This document shows, in pieces, positions 17,668-26,999 of a DNA stretch of 64,000 nt (positions are counted from its first letter, which is position 1; every line of letters starts with the position of its first letter). The stretch lies in contig NZ_BMVF01000011.1 in assembly GCF_014650575.1 (NCBI RefSeq), positions 186,001-250,000 on the forward strand, written 5' to 3'. Source of the DNA: Streptomyces naganishii JCM 4654. GTDB lineage: Bacteria; Actinomycetota; Actinomycetes; Streptomycetales; Streptomycetaceae. A model generated the notes under the pieces. It was not told the origin of the DNA. It did no database searches and saw only the letters and a list, made by a program, of their open reading frames with translations. The position numbers were made by a program, and so were the translations under genes.

Positions 17668-18615
17668 TCACAGGGGAGTGAGACGGCCCGGTCCGGAACG
17701 CTCGGGCAGCAACACCGGTTCCTGGGAGGCCGACTCCGGCTCCAGGGCCAGGACGGCGGCCACGGGGTGCGCCCCGTGACCGCCCTCGCCGGCCGGGCGC
17801 GGGCCCGAGCGCGACAGCTCCACCACGCCCCAGCCGGCCAGCGCCGCGCCCGCCAGCGCGAGGAGCACACCCCGCGCGCCGCCTTGGAGGCCCTGGCCGA
17901 GCAGGGTGATCCCGACGACCGCGGCTGCCACCGGGTTGGCCAGCGTCACCACGGCCAGCGGGGCGCCGAGGCCGCCCCGGTAGGCGGTCTGCGACAGCAG
18001 CAGGCCGCCCGTGGCGAACGCGGCCACCAGCAGCGCCACCGTGATCACCCGCGCGCTGAGCAGCGGTCCGGAGTGGTCCGTCGCGGCGACCGTCACCGTC
18101 TGGGTGAGCGCGGAGGCGACACCGGAGGCCAGGCCGGACGCGGTCGCGTGCCTGAGACCCGGCCGCGCCCCGGGCCGTGACAGCGCCCCGACGAGGACGG
18201 CCGTGCCGCCCGCGACCGCGAGCGCCTCGGCCGGGCTCAGCGCCTGCCGGGGCGCGGGTCCCGACGCGGCGACGAGCAGGGCGGAAAGCCCGAGCAGGGT
18301 GCACGCGGTGCCCCGCCACTCGGCGGCCGCCACCCGCCGCCCCGCCATCCGCGCCCCCATCGGCACCGCCGCCACCAGCGTCAGCGCGCCGAGCGGCTGG
18401 ACCACGGTGAGCGGTCCGTACCGGAGGGCGACCACGTGCAGCAGGGCCGCCGACCCGTTCAGCGAGACGGCCCACCACCAGGCGCCGGAACGCAGCAGCC
18501 GCACCAGGCCCGCTCCGGCGTCCCGCGCGGCGAGCCGCTCCTGGGCGACCGCGGCGGCGGCGTAGGCGACGGCCGAGAACAGCGAGAGGACGACGGCGAG
18601 GACGGCGGCGCTCAT
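17668..18615 (-). CDS. EamA/DMT-family membrane transporter
   Basis: Integral membrane protein of 315 aa with nine or ten hydrophobic helices in two EamA-like halves, beginning AAVLAVVLSLFSAVAYAAAA. Conserved small-residue motifs such as PLTVVQPLGALTLVAAVPMG and a second-half VVTLANPVAAAVVGITLLGQ fit drug/metabolite exporters. The last 45 residues form a polar cytosolic tail. The start codon overlaps the stop of the upstream PAP2 gene (18612-18615), so the two are translationally coupled. The substrate is unknown; coupling to a lipid-phosphatase-like enzyme hints at a lipid or prenyl intermediate, which is inference only. Confidence 0.75.
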   Translation of the reverse strand: MSAAVLAVVLSLFSAVAYAAAAVAQERLAARDAGAGLVRLLRSGAWWWAVSLNGSAALLHVVALRYGPLTVVQPLGALTLVAAVPMGARMAGRRVAAAEWRGTACTLLGLSALLVAASGPAPRQALSPAEALAVAGGTAVLVGALSRPGARPGLRHATASGLASGVASALTQTVTVAATDHSGPLLSARVITVALLVAAFATGGLLLSQTAYRGGLGAPLAVVTLANPVAAAVVGITLLGQGLQGGARGVLLALAGAALAGWGVVELSRSGPRPAGEGGHGAHPVAAVLALEPESASQEPVLLPERSGPGRLTPL

Positions 18616-19409
18616 CGGGCCGCCCCCACCAGGGAGTCGTCCTCCGCGGGCACCGGCCGTGCGTGGCCGCCGCCCGCGGTGTGCGGGGCGCGGTGCGGCC
18701 GGGGTACGACCGTCAGGGCGAGGCCGAGCAGCGCGGCCGCCACGAGCGCGTCCAGCCAGTAGTGGTTCGCGGTGCCCACGATCACCACCAGGGTCAGCAG
18801 CGGGTGCAGCAGCCACAGCCATCGCAGGCGCGAACGGGTCGCGGCGATCAGGCCGACGGCCACCATCAGAGCCCAGCCGAAGTGCAGCGAGGGCATCGCC
18901 GCGAACTGGTTGGACAGGTGGTCCGTCTGCGGCGGCCCGTACACCGACGGCCCGTACACGCGGGCGGTGTCGACCAGGCCCGCCTCGGCGAGCATCCGCG
19001 GCGGGGCCAGGGGGAACGCCAGATGCACCACCAGGGCGGCGGCGGTCACCGCGGCCAGCACGCGGCGGGCCCAGACGTAGTGCGCCGGGCGCCGCAGGTA
19101 GAGCCATATCAGGAAGCCCGCGGTGACCGGGAAGTGCACGGTGGCGTAGTAGGTGTTCGCCAGGTGGACCGCCGTGTCGCCGTGCAGCAGCAAAGACTGC
19201 ACCCCGCCCTCGCCGGGCAGGCGCACGGCCCTCTCCAGGTCCCAGACGCGGTCCGCGTCGCGGAACGCCTCGCCGGTGTGCCCGGCGACCAGCTGCCGGC
19301 CGAACTTGTAGATCAGGAAGAGCCCGGCGACCAGCAGCAGCTCGCGCAGGAGCGGGGGTCGCGCGGGCCGGGCGGGCCGCGCCGGCGCCTCCTGCTCACG
19401 GGAATGCAT
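18612..19409 (-). CDS. PAP2-superfamily membrane phosphatase/transferase
   Basis: Protein of 265 aa with about six membrane helices. The PAP2_3 (inositolphosphotransferase-like) signature is present: NQFAAMPSLHFGWALM supplies the first catalytic His and GTANHYWLDALVAA supplies the second His plus Asp. It probably acts on lipid phosphates or transfers head groups at the outer membrane face. The ATG at 19407-19409 is used because a longer reading would run into the palindrome array. It is the first gene of a two-gene operon with the DMT transporter and is divergent from tetR, so it is the likely regulatory target of that repressor. Confidence 0.78.
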   Translation of the reverse strand: MHSREQEAPARPARPARPPLLRELLLVAGLFLIYKFGRQLVAGHTGEAFRDADRVWDLERAVRLPGEGGVQSLLLHGDTAVHLANTYYATVHFPVTAGFLIWLYLRRPAHYVWARRVLAAVTAAALVVHLAFPLAPPRMLAEAGLVDTARVYGPSVYGPPQTDHLSNQFAAMPSLHFGWALMVAVGLIAATRSRLRWLWLLHPLLTLVVIVGTANHYWLDALVAAALLGLALTVVPRPHRAPHTAGGGHARPVPAEDDSLVGAAR

Positions 19410-19477
19410 GCCCCGGCCCCCTCGCTGACGGTGGTGCGTGCGCGCGGCGCCGTGCGCGCCGCCCGCTGATCCGACTG

Positions 19478-19551
19478 ACATCGATACGCTAGCGTACCGG
19501 TACGACAGTGTATCGATACGCTTGAGTACCGGTACACTGACGTATCGATGG
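19478..19551. promoter_or_regulatory. Array of five 10-bp palindromes phased at 16 bp
   Basis: The sites are ACATCGATAC (19478-19487), GTACCGGTAC (19494-19503), GTATCGATAC (19510-19519), GTACCGGTAC (19526-19535) and GTATCGATGG (19542-19551). Their centres lie exactly 16 bp apart and the linkers are 6 bp. The consensus is GTAYCGRTAC with the two core types alternating. The array fills the gap between divergent PAP2 and tetR genes and is most simply a multi-site TetR operator. Confidence 0.75.
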
Positions 19552-19603
19552 AGATGCGCCACACTGGGCGGCGCAGCCCCCGGACGAGCGAAGGAGAAGA
19601 GTG

Positions 19604-20218
19604 ATGACGTCGCAGGCCGCGGACGGACCGGAGCCCGTCGTCGCCTCGCGCCGCTCCAAGCTCACGCCTGAGCGTGAGCGGGAGTTCTTCGACGCCGTCC
19701 TCGAACAGATCCGCGAGTGCGGGTACGACGCCGTCACCATGGAGGGCGTCGCCGCCAGCACCCGTTGCAGCAAGTCCACGCTCTACCGGCAGTGGAAGAC
19801 CAAGCCGCAGTTCGTGGTGGCCGCGCTGCGCTCCAGCAGCCGCTCGCGGTTCGCCGGCATCGACACCGGCACCCTCGCCGGGGACCTGCGCGAGGCGGCG
19901 CGTGCCGCGGGCGAGTGGTCCGGCAAGGACACCCGCCTCCTCCAGGCCCTCGGGCACGCGATCATGCAGGACCCCGACCTGAAGCGGGCGCTGCGCGAGA
20001 CCCTCGTGGAGCCCGAGATCGCCGCGCTGCGCGAGATCCTGCGGCGCGGGGTCGAGCGCGGCGAGGTCCCGCCGGACACGCCCGCGCTGGAGTACGTCCC
20101 GGCGCAGATGTTCGGGGTGCTGCGCATCCGGCCCGTGCTGGAGGGGGCGTACGCCGACCCGGACTACATGGTCAGGTTCGTGGAGGCCGCCGTGCTGCCG
20201 GCGCTCGGCCTCGAGTGA
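19604..20218 (+). CDS. TetR-family transcriptional regulator
   Basis: Protein of 204 aa. The DNA-binding part spans about residues 20-70, with the recognition region TMEGVAASTRCSKSTLYRQW as in TetR/AcrR proteins. The C-terminal ligand domain ends in a TetR_C_11-like segment (YADPDYMVRFVEAAVLPALG). AAGGAGA lies 6-7 bases before the ATG at 19604; a GTG at 19601 is a less likely start. It is divergent from the PAP2-DMT operon across the five-palindrome array and probably represses both transcripts. The ligand is unknown. Confidence 0.87.
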   Translation: MTSQAADGPEPVVASRRSKLTPEREREFFDAVLEQIRECGYDAVTMEGVAASTRCSKSTLYRQWKTKPQFVVAALRSSSRSRFAGIDTGTLAGDLREAARAAGEWSGKDTRLLQALGHAIMQDPDLKRALRETLVEPEIAALREILRRGVERGEVPPDTPALEYVPAQMFGVLRIRPVLEGAYADPDYMVRFVEAAVLPALGLE

Positions 20219-20297
20219 AGACCCAGGCCGCCGTCCAGGGATGACCGGACGGTGACCTGCCGGCGCCGCACCGTGGGGACGGGGGCGGCGCGCACCA

Positions 20298-20346
20298 CCG
20301 GCCGGGTGGGGTTCCTCTGGAGCGGAGGGGCGCCTCACCCGGCCGG
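20298..20346. terminator. Hairpin between convergent tetR and DUF2510 gene
   Basis: CCGGCCGGGTG (20298-20308) pairs perfectly with CACCCGGCCGG (20336-20346). The 27-nt loop contains a smaller CCTC/GAGG pairing. It is placed between convergent genes and is a plausible bidirectional terminator. Confidence 0.55.
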
Positions 20347-20363
20347 AGCGTGTGCGGGGCCGG

Positions 20364-21563
20364 TCAGACGTTCTGGCCGTCGCCGCCGCCCGAGGACACC
20401 TTTATGCCCTTGGTGATGTCGTCGATCACCGACTGCCGCTGCCCCACGTCCACGCCGAAGCGGACGACCACGATCCGCCGGGAGTCGGCCGGCGAGGGGA
20501 AGGCGAGCGACTCGACATAGCCGTCGGCGCCCTTGCCGGTCACCGCCTTCCAGCGGACCAGGTAGCCCTCCTGGCCCGCCACGGTCACCGCCTTGGACTG
20601 GAGCACCTGGTGCGAGGTGATCCCGCCGTACGTCTTCCCGCCGTAGGACTCCTTGGCGTTGGCGGCGATGTCGGCCTTCGCGACCTCTTCCGCCGTTCCG
20701 CCCTGGGTGCCGAGCAGCAGGGCGGGCGCGGAGTAGGCGCCGCCCTTGGTGCACTCCTGGGAGGTGTCCCCGGGGCACTTGTAGGAGTCGTCCGAGGTGA
20801 CCTGGGCGCCCGCGGTGAGCTGCTGGCCGTACCAGCCGCCGGGTATGGGCAGGCTGATGCCGCTCACCTGGTCGGTCACCGAACCGCTGCGGATCTTCGG
20901 CGCGGCGGACTGCCCACCGGAACCACCGGGACCACCGGAACCACCGGAGCCCCCCGAACCACCCGGGCCGCCGTTCCCGCCACTTCCGCCGTTGCCGCCG
21001 GGGCCGCCGCCGAACGGCCCGCCGAGGCCGCCGGAACCTTCCTGCCCGCCGGAACCGCCGCGCCCGGCCGGCCCCTGCGACCCGGCGCGGTCCCGGCTTC
21101 CCGAGCCGTCCCCGGCCAGCGCGTACACGCCGGCCCCGATGCTCGCCAGCACCGCGGCGGCCACCGCGACCGCGATGCCCGTGCGCAGCCCGCGCCGCGG
21201 AGCGGCCGGCGGCGGCGCCGGATACCCCGGCCAGCCGGGGTGCCCGTAGTAACCGGGCTGAGCCGCGATCCCGGGCTGACCCGGAATCTCGGGCTGACCC
21301 GGAAACCCGGGCTGAGCCTGGGACCCGGGCTGGCCGGGAACCCCGAACTGCCCCGGGGATCCGAACTGCCCTGCGGACCCGGGCTGATCCTGGAGTCCCG
21401 TCTCCCCGGCGGACGGCTGCGCCGGGGGACCCCACGCGGCGGGCGAACCGAGGGGGCGGGTCCGGTCCGTCCATGCCTTGCCGTCCCACCAGCGCTCGGT
21501 GGCGGGACCGTCACTTGTCTGCCCGGGGTCGGGGTACCACCCGGGTGGAGTCACCTGCGTCAT
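20364..21563 (-). CDS. DUF2510 membrane-anchored protein with Gly-rich stalk
   Basis: Protein of 399 aa. Residues 7-35 are a DUF2510 module (PGWYPDPGQ, then ERWWDGKAWTDRTRP). Residues 58-115 are degenerate GQPG/GQFG repeats, 128-150 one membrane helix, 168-217 an almost pure Gly/Ser/Pro stalk, and 220-399 an extracytoplasmic domain with three Cys (two in KCPGDTSQEC). The start at 21563 is chosen because the conserved module begins there. This architecture suggests a surface-exposed domain on a flexible stalk; function unknown. It is convergent with tetR and divergent from the ATPase gene. Confidence 0.7.
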   Translation of the reverse strand: MTQVTPPGWYPDPGQTSDGPATERWWDGKAWTDRTRPLGSPAAWGPPAQPSAGETGLQDQPGSAGQFGSPGQFGVPGQPGSQAQPGFPGQPEIPGQPGIAAQPGYYGHPGWPGYPAPPPAAPRRGLRTGIAVAVAAAVLASIGAGVYALAGDGSGSRDRAGSQGPAGRGGSGGQEGSGGLGGPFGGGPGGNGGSGGNGGPGGSGGSGGSGGPGGSGGQSAAPKIRSGSVTDQVSGISLPIPGGWYGQQLTAGAQVTSDDSYKCPGDTSQECTKGGAYSAPALLLGTQGGTAEEVAKADIAANAKESYGGKTYGGITSHQVLQSKAVTVAGQEGYLVRWKAVTGKGADGYVESLAFPSPADSRRIVVVRFGVDVGQRQSVIDDITKGIKVSSGGGDGQNV

Positions 21564-21835
21564 GCCCCCACCGTATGAGGCGTCGGTGAAAGCCGGATGA
21601 GAGACCCCGCCCGGCCGGCGATCCCGGTGCCCTTGACCGGTCACCGGGCCTTCCTTGACCGGGAGTTGACACGTCACTCCCGTCACCGGCGCAGGTCGCG
21701 GGCGTCCGGCGTCGCCCGCGCGCGACCGGTTTCACCCGTCGCGGCAACAGGTGACCGGACCCTGCTCCACTTCGCGGGCACGGGGACTACGCTCGGGTTC
21801 CGTACGTCGTTCGGGCGACTTGGGGAGGTAGCGGG

Positions 21836-24514
21836 ATGACGGAGGTACGGCCGGGTGCGGCCGCCTCGGCCTCCCTGTGGGAGCGCGACGAGGAGATCAC
21901 CGCCGTCTCGGACGCGGTGGAGACGCTGTGCGCCGACCGCTCGTCCTCCGGAGGCCTGCTGGTCTTCCAGGGCGACGCGGGACTCGGCAAGACCGCGCTC
22001 CTGGCCGAGACCCGGCGCCTGGCCCGGCAGCGCGGCTGCACCGTGTGGTCGGCGCGCGGCGGCGAGACCCTGCGCTCCGTACCGTTCAACGTGGTACGGC
22101 AGTTGCTCCAGCCCGCGCTGGTGTCCATGAGGCCCGAGGAGGCCCGCGAGTACCTCGGCGACTGGTACGACATCGCCGGCCCAGCCCTCGGCATCGCCGA
22201 GCCCGGCGACCGGCAGGCCGACCCGCAGGGCGTGTGCGACGGGCTGGTCGCCGCGGTGCGCAGGCTCGCCGGGCGCGAGTGGCCGCTGGTGCTGCTCATC
22301 GACGACGCCCACTGGGCCGACGAGGAGACCCTGCGCTGGCTCGCCGCCTTCGTCGAACGCCTCGACGACCTCTCCGTGCTGGTCGCCGTCGCCCGCAGGC
22401 CCGGCGAGTCCGACGGCGACAGCGCCCGCTGCCTGGACGCGGTCGCCGCCGCGGCCGGCGTCAGCGACCTGAGCGCCCTCACCCCCGACGCCACCGCCGG
22501 GCTCACCCGCGCCACGCTCGGCCCGCAGGCCGACGCCGCGTTCTGCCGCGAGGTGTGGGCGGTCACCGGCGGCAACCCGTACGAGACCGTCGAACTCCTC
22601 GCCAAGGTTCAGGACAGCGAACTCGAACCGGCCGAGGCCCACGCCGGTGAACTGCGCGCCCTGAACCGCTCGGCCCGCGGCGGCGGACTCGTCGCCCGCC
22701 TGGAGGAACTCGGCATCGACGCCACCCGGTTCGCCTGGGCCGCCGCCATCCTGGGCACCGACATCTCCGTAGACCTGGTGGCGCGGTTGGCCACCATGGG
22801 CCGCGAGGACGCCGTGAGCTGCGCCGAACTGCTGCGCGGCGCCCGCATCCTGACCGACCCCGACCCGGCCACCGGGCGCGGCGGCGACGGCGACCTGGAG
22901 TTCGTGCACCCGCTCATCGCCACCGCCGTCTACGACTCCATACCCGACGCCCTGCGCACCGCCATGCACGGCATCGCCGCCCAGGTCGTCACCGACTCCG
23001 GCCTCGGCGCCGCCGCGGCCTCCCGGCACCTGCTCCAGGTCCACCCGGACGACGACGATGAACTCGTCGAACAGCTGCGCGCCGCCGCCCGCGAACACCT
23101 CGCCGTCGGCGCCCCGGACGCGGCCCGCCGCTGTCTGGAGCGCGCCCTGCTGGAGCCGCCCGCCCCCGAGGTGCACGCCCGCGTCCTGTAAGAACTGGGC
23201 TGCGCCACACTGCTGACCGCGCCCGCCACCACCGTCGAGCACCTGCGAAGCGCCCTGGGCATGCGCGGCCTCGACGGCGCCGCCCGCGTGGACGCCGTGT
23301 GCCGGCTCTCCCAGGCCCTGCTGCACAACAACCAGCTCGAGGAGGCCGTCCGCACCGTCGAGGCGGAGGCCGCCCGCCACGAACCCGGTCCCGTACGGCT
23401 GCGACTCCAGGCCGTGCAGTACATGTGGGAGGGCCTGTACGCGGGCGAGACCGGCTCCCCGGACCGCTCCGAACGGCTCGCCGCGCTCGCCGCCGGCTGC
23501 ACCGGCCGCGACAACTCCGAGCGCGCCCTGCTGATCCTGCGCGGCTTCGACGCCATGACCCGGGGCGAGAACGCCGAGGAGGTCGTCGAGGTGTGCGACC
23601 GCGCCCTGGTCAACGGCCGCCTCGCCCCGGGCCTCGGCTGGACCGATCCCGAGTGGGGCATCGAACTGCTGCTGATGCTCGCCGGGGCCTACGCCTACAG
23701 CGACCGCCTCGACCGCGCCGAGGCCCTCTACGCCGAGGGGCTGCGCGCCTACGAGAGCGCCGGCTGGAGCGGCGGCCACCTCGCCCTCGCGCACGCCTAT
23801 GTCGGGCTCGGCCAGCGCAGGCGCGGCCGGCTCAGAGAGGCCGAGACCTCCCTGCGCGAGTCCCTGCGCCTGGCCGAACGGGTGGGCCGCGGACTGCCGT
23901 TGTACTGGACCGCCTCCTGCAACCTCGTCGACACCCTGCTCGCCCGCGGCCACGTCGGGGAGGCCTGGGAGGTCGCCGAGCGCTACGGCTTCGCACCGCC
24001 CTACCCGTCCACCATCGTCATCCCCGACCCGCGCTCCGTGCGCGGCCGGCTGCTGCTCGCCGTGGGCCGCACCAAGGAGGGCGTCAACGAACTGGAGGCC
24101 GCCGAGAAGGCCGCCGCCGTCCGCGGCCACCACAACCCCGTGATGGTGCCGTGGGCCGCCGACCTGGCCCACGCCCTGGCCACCGAGGACCCGGCCAGAG
24201 CCGCCCGGCTCGCCGCCGACGTGCGCCGCCAGGCCGAGCGGTTCGGCACCGACACGGCCATAGGGGAGGCCCTGCGGTGCGCGGCGGCGCTGGAGACCGG
24301 CCAGCGCGCGGTACGCCTGGCCGCCCAGGCCGTCACCTACCTCGAGGCCTCGCCGTGCCAGTACGAGCACGCGGCCGCCCGCGTCGAGTACGGCATCCTG
24401 TCCCGCTCGGTCGCCGAACTCGACCGGGGCCTGACCCTGGCCCGCTCCTGCGGCGCCGACGGCCTGGTGGCCCAGGCCCGGCAGGTGCTGGAGTCGGGCC
24501 GCGGCCTGCGTTAG
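21836..24514 (+). pseudogene. STAND-type ATPase regulator, interrupted by in-frame TAA
   Basis: One reading frame of 893 codons is split by a TAA at 23189-23191. The first part (451 aa) has Walker A GDAGLGKT at residues 46-53 and a Walker B in VLLIDDAHWAD, as in LuxR/MalT-like AAA ATPases. The second part, in the same frame to 24514, is a TPR-like alpha-helical repeat region and ends GLVAQARQVLESGRGLR without a LuxR helix-turn-helix. The residue before the stop (VHARVL) and the sequence after it (ELGCATLL) join naturally if the stop was once TAC (Tyr). The downstream half could restart at the ATG of 23261. Either a recent nonsense mutation or a sequencing error. Confidence 0.7.
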
Positions 24515-24520
24515 CCCGCA

Positions 24521-25555
24521 CTAGTCGCCCGTGAGGACCACCCACACCTGGCCGCGCGCCAGGTTCACGGGCGTGCCGTTCGCGGCGGTGAGCGAGGTGC
24601 CGTCCGCCGCCCCGGGGCGCTTCCAGGTGACGTCGTAGACCCGTCCGTCGCGCAGCACCTCCGCCTTCCCCGACCCCACGGTCTCGGTGTACGGCGTGTA
24701 GTTGCCGAGCACGTCGTGCAGGCTCGACCTGCGCACCTTCACGTGCTGCACCACCACGGTCGCCGGGGTCACGCGGCCGCCGTCGGTGGTCACCGTGGGC
24801 GTGCCGTCCATGGCCACCTGCCAGCCGTGCCGCTGCGCCGACCAGGTGAAGGTGAACCGGGCCGACGGGTAGCGCACCGTGCGCGAGGTCTCGGCGCGGC
24901 CGCCCGCCGGGGCCGGACCGTAGCGGAAGCCGGTGGTCAGCGCCTCGGCGCCCGGCGGGGAGGCGAGGAGGCGGGCGGGGCGCAGGAAGAGGTCGTGCGG
25001 GGGCACCTTGTCGCCGCCGCGGAAGTACGCGCCGGGGTCGCTGTCGGCCGACTCGGCCTTGACGGGGGCCGCGTCGATCAGCGGCAGCAGCTTGGACTGG
25101 GCGCCGGAGAAGGCGAGGACGGGGTGGTCGAACTGGCGCAGCAGTTCGAGGTCGGACTCGCGGGCGCTGCGCACCGGCCCGACGACCGGGGGCAGCTTGG
25201 TGGCGTACACGGCCATCAGCCGGCTCAGCCCTCCCTCGACCTGCTCCGCGTACACGATGTCGGCGGCGTTCAGGCCCGTCTGCGGGCGGGCCGGGACCAC
25301 ATTGTCGATCTTGACCGCGAGCACCGGGCCGGTGTGCCGCGGGCTCGCGGTGGGGGACGGGGACCGCCCGGCGGAGTGCCCCGGCACATCGCCGGGGCCG
25401 CCGCGCCCCGAGGAGCAGCCCGCCGCCAGGGACAGGGCCGCCACGGCGGCCAGCAGGGCGGCCGCGGTCACCGCCCGCCGTGTCCGCGCTCTTCGTCCCG
25501 GGCCCGGTTCCGCGCCCGGCCATATGCCCGCCGTCCCGCCCTCGGTCGTCGCCAT
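24521..25555 (-). CDS. DUF3048 (YerB-like) lipoprotein
   Basis: Predicted lipoprotein of 344 aa. The N-terminal helix AAALLAAVAALSLAAGC puts the lipobox Cys at residue 47. A Pro/Ser-rich linker follows, then the DUF3048 domain from about residue 75 (AVKIDNVVPARPQTGLNAAD, then IVYAEQVEGGLSRLMAVY), with GPVRSARESDLELL as the most recognisable motif. The C-terminal part has YTPYTETVGSGKAEVLRDGR, typical of the family. The ATG at 25553-25555 is chosen. It converges on the broken ATPase gene with only 6 bp between stops. The role is unknown; a cell-envelope location is likely. Confidence 0.8.
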   Translation of the reverse strand: MATTEGGTAGIWPGAEPGPGRRARTRRAVTAAALLAAVAALSLAAGCSSGRGGPGDVPGHSAGRSPSPTASPRHTGPVLAVKIDNVVPARPQTGLNAADIVYAEQVEGGLSRLMAVYATKLPPVVGPVRSARESDLELLRQFDHPVLAFSGAQSKLLPLIDAAPVKAESADSDPGAYFRGGDKVPPHDLFLRPARLLASPPGAEALTTGFRYGPAPAGGRAETSRTVRYPSARFTFTWSAQRHGWQVAMDGTPTVTTDGGRVTPATVVVQHVKVRRSSLHDVLGNYTPYTETVGSGKAEVLRDGRVYDVTWKRPGAADGTSLTAANGTPVNLARGQVWVVLTGD

Positions 25556-25751
25556 GGCCTCAAGCCCCCGTCTTCGCGTATGCCGGGCACGCTCGGGACG
25601 CGTGTCCGTCCAAGTCCTGCGATTGTGCGTTTGAATGTTCATTCATGGCGATAGACGCTCACTTCCGATCCGGCCGTTCCGGTTCGGTGACCGGGCCCCG
25701 GGTACCCGGCGGCGCAGACGGTGACAAAGGCGACGGAGGGAGCGCGCCGCG

Positions 25752-26942
25752 ATGAAGGCAGTTACCTGGCAGGGCAAGCGGGACGTTCGAGTGGAAGAGG
25801 TCCCCGATCCGAAGATCCAGGAACCGACGGACGCGATCATCCGGATCACCTCGAGCGGCCTGTGCGGCTCCGACCTTCACCTGTACGAGGTGCTCACGCC
25901 GTTCATGACGCCCGGCGACATCCTGGGCCACGAGCCGATGGGCATCGTCGAGGAGGTCGGCGCGGAGGTCACCAACCTCCGGCCCGGCGACCGCGTGGTC
26001 GTCCCCTTCCAGATCTCCTGCGGCCACTGCTTCATGTGCTCCGCGGGCCTGCAGACGCAGTGCGAGACCACCCAGGTCACCAGCGAGGGCATGGGCGCCC
26101 CCCTGTTCGGCTACACCCGTCTGTACGGCGCGGTCCCGGGCGCCCAGGCCGAGTACCTGCGGGTCCCGCAGGCGCAGTACGGCCCGATGAAGATTCCCGA
26201 GGGCCCCTCCGACGACCGCTTCCTCTACCTCTCCGACGTGCTGCCCACCGCCTGGCAGGCCGTCGCCTACGCCGACGTGCCGCGGGGCGGCACCGTGGCC
26301 GTGCTGGGCCTCGGGCCGATCGGCGACATGGCCTGCCGGATCGCGCGGGCGCGCGGCGCCGAGCGGGTGTTCGGCGTGGACCTGGTCACCGAGCGGCTGG
26401 CCCGGGCGCGCGGCCGGGGCGTGGAGACGTTCGACCTGCGCAGCTTCGACAGCGAGAAGGAACTCGTCGCCGCGATCCGGGACGAGACCGACGGCCGCGG
26501 CCCCGACGCGGTCATCGACGCCGTCGGCACCGAGGCGCACGGCAGCGCCGCCGCCCGCATGGTCCAGCAGGCCGCCGCCGTGATGCCGCGCGTGCTCAGC
26601 GGGCCGATCGCCGAACGCTTCAGCGTGGACCGGCTGGCCGCCCTGCACACCGCCATCGAACTCGTGCGCCGCGGCGGCACGATCTCCCTGTCCGGCGTCT
26701 ACGGCGGCATGGCGGACCCCCTGCCGATGCTCACCCTGTTCGACAAGCAGATCCAGATGCGCATGGGACAGGCCAACGTCCGCCGCTGGAGCGACGCGAT
26801 CATGCCCTACCTGACCGACGAGGACCCGCTGGGCGTCGACGAGTTCGCCACGCACCACGTGCCGCTGTCCGACGCGCCGCACGCGTACGAGATGTTCCAG
26901 CGCAAGCAGGACGGCGCGGTCAAGGTGGTCATGCGGCCATGA
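25752..26942 (+). CDS. Zinc-dependent alcohol dehydrogenase (formaldehyde-dehydrogenase-like)
   Basis: Medium-chain dehydrogenase of 396 aa. Catalytic zinc ligands are C38 and H60-E61 in the GHEPMGIVEEVG signature. Structural-zinc cysteines are C90, C93, C96 and C104 (CGHCFMCSAGLQTQC). The NAD site is VLGLGPIGDMACRIA near 183-197, followed by VFGVD. The length and the long insertions resemble the glutathione-independent formaldehyde dehydrogenase branch rather than simple ADH, so it may oxidise formaldehyde or other short aldehydes and alcohols with NAD. GGAGGG lies about 11 bases before the ATG. It is monocistronic and divergent from the DUF3048 gene. Confidence 0.85.
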   Translation: MKAVTWQGKRDVRVEEVPDPKIQEPTDAIIRITSSGLCGSDLHLYEVLTPFMTPGDILGHEPMGIVEEVGAEVTNLRPGDRVVVPFQISCGHCFMCSAGLQTQCETTQVTSEGMGAPLFGYTRLYGAVPGAQAEYLRVPQAQYGPMKIPEGPSDDRFLYLSDVLPTAWQAVAYADVPRGGTVAVLGLGPIGDMACRIARARGAERVFGVDLVTERLARARGRGVETFDLRSFDSEKELVAAIRDETDGRGPDAVIDAVGTEAHGSAAARMVQQAAAVMPRVLSGPIAERFSVDRLAALHTAIELVRRGGTISLSGVYGGMADPLPMLTLFDKQIQMRMGQANVRRWSDAIMPYLTDEDPLGVDEFATHHVPLSDAPHAYEMFQRKQDGAVKVVMRP

Positions 26943-26999
26943 GGCACTGAGCAGGCGGCTCTGAGGCCCTGAGCACGCGACACTGAGGCGGGGGCCGGC

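Noticed and set aside
20940..21060. Dense repeats of GGAACCACC/GCCGCC type considered as a repeat array
   Set aside because: They are the coding sequence of the Gly-rich stalk of the DUF2510 protein, explained by the amino-acid repeats.
21683..24370. An 895-codon open frame on the minus strand opposite the broken ATPase gene
   Set aside because: The plus strand carries Walker motifs and a coherent protein; the minus frame has no recognisable domains and is a codon-bias shadow.
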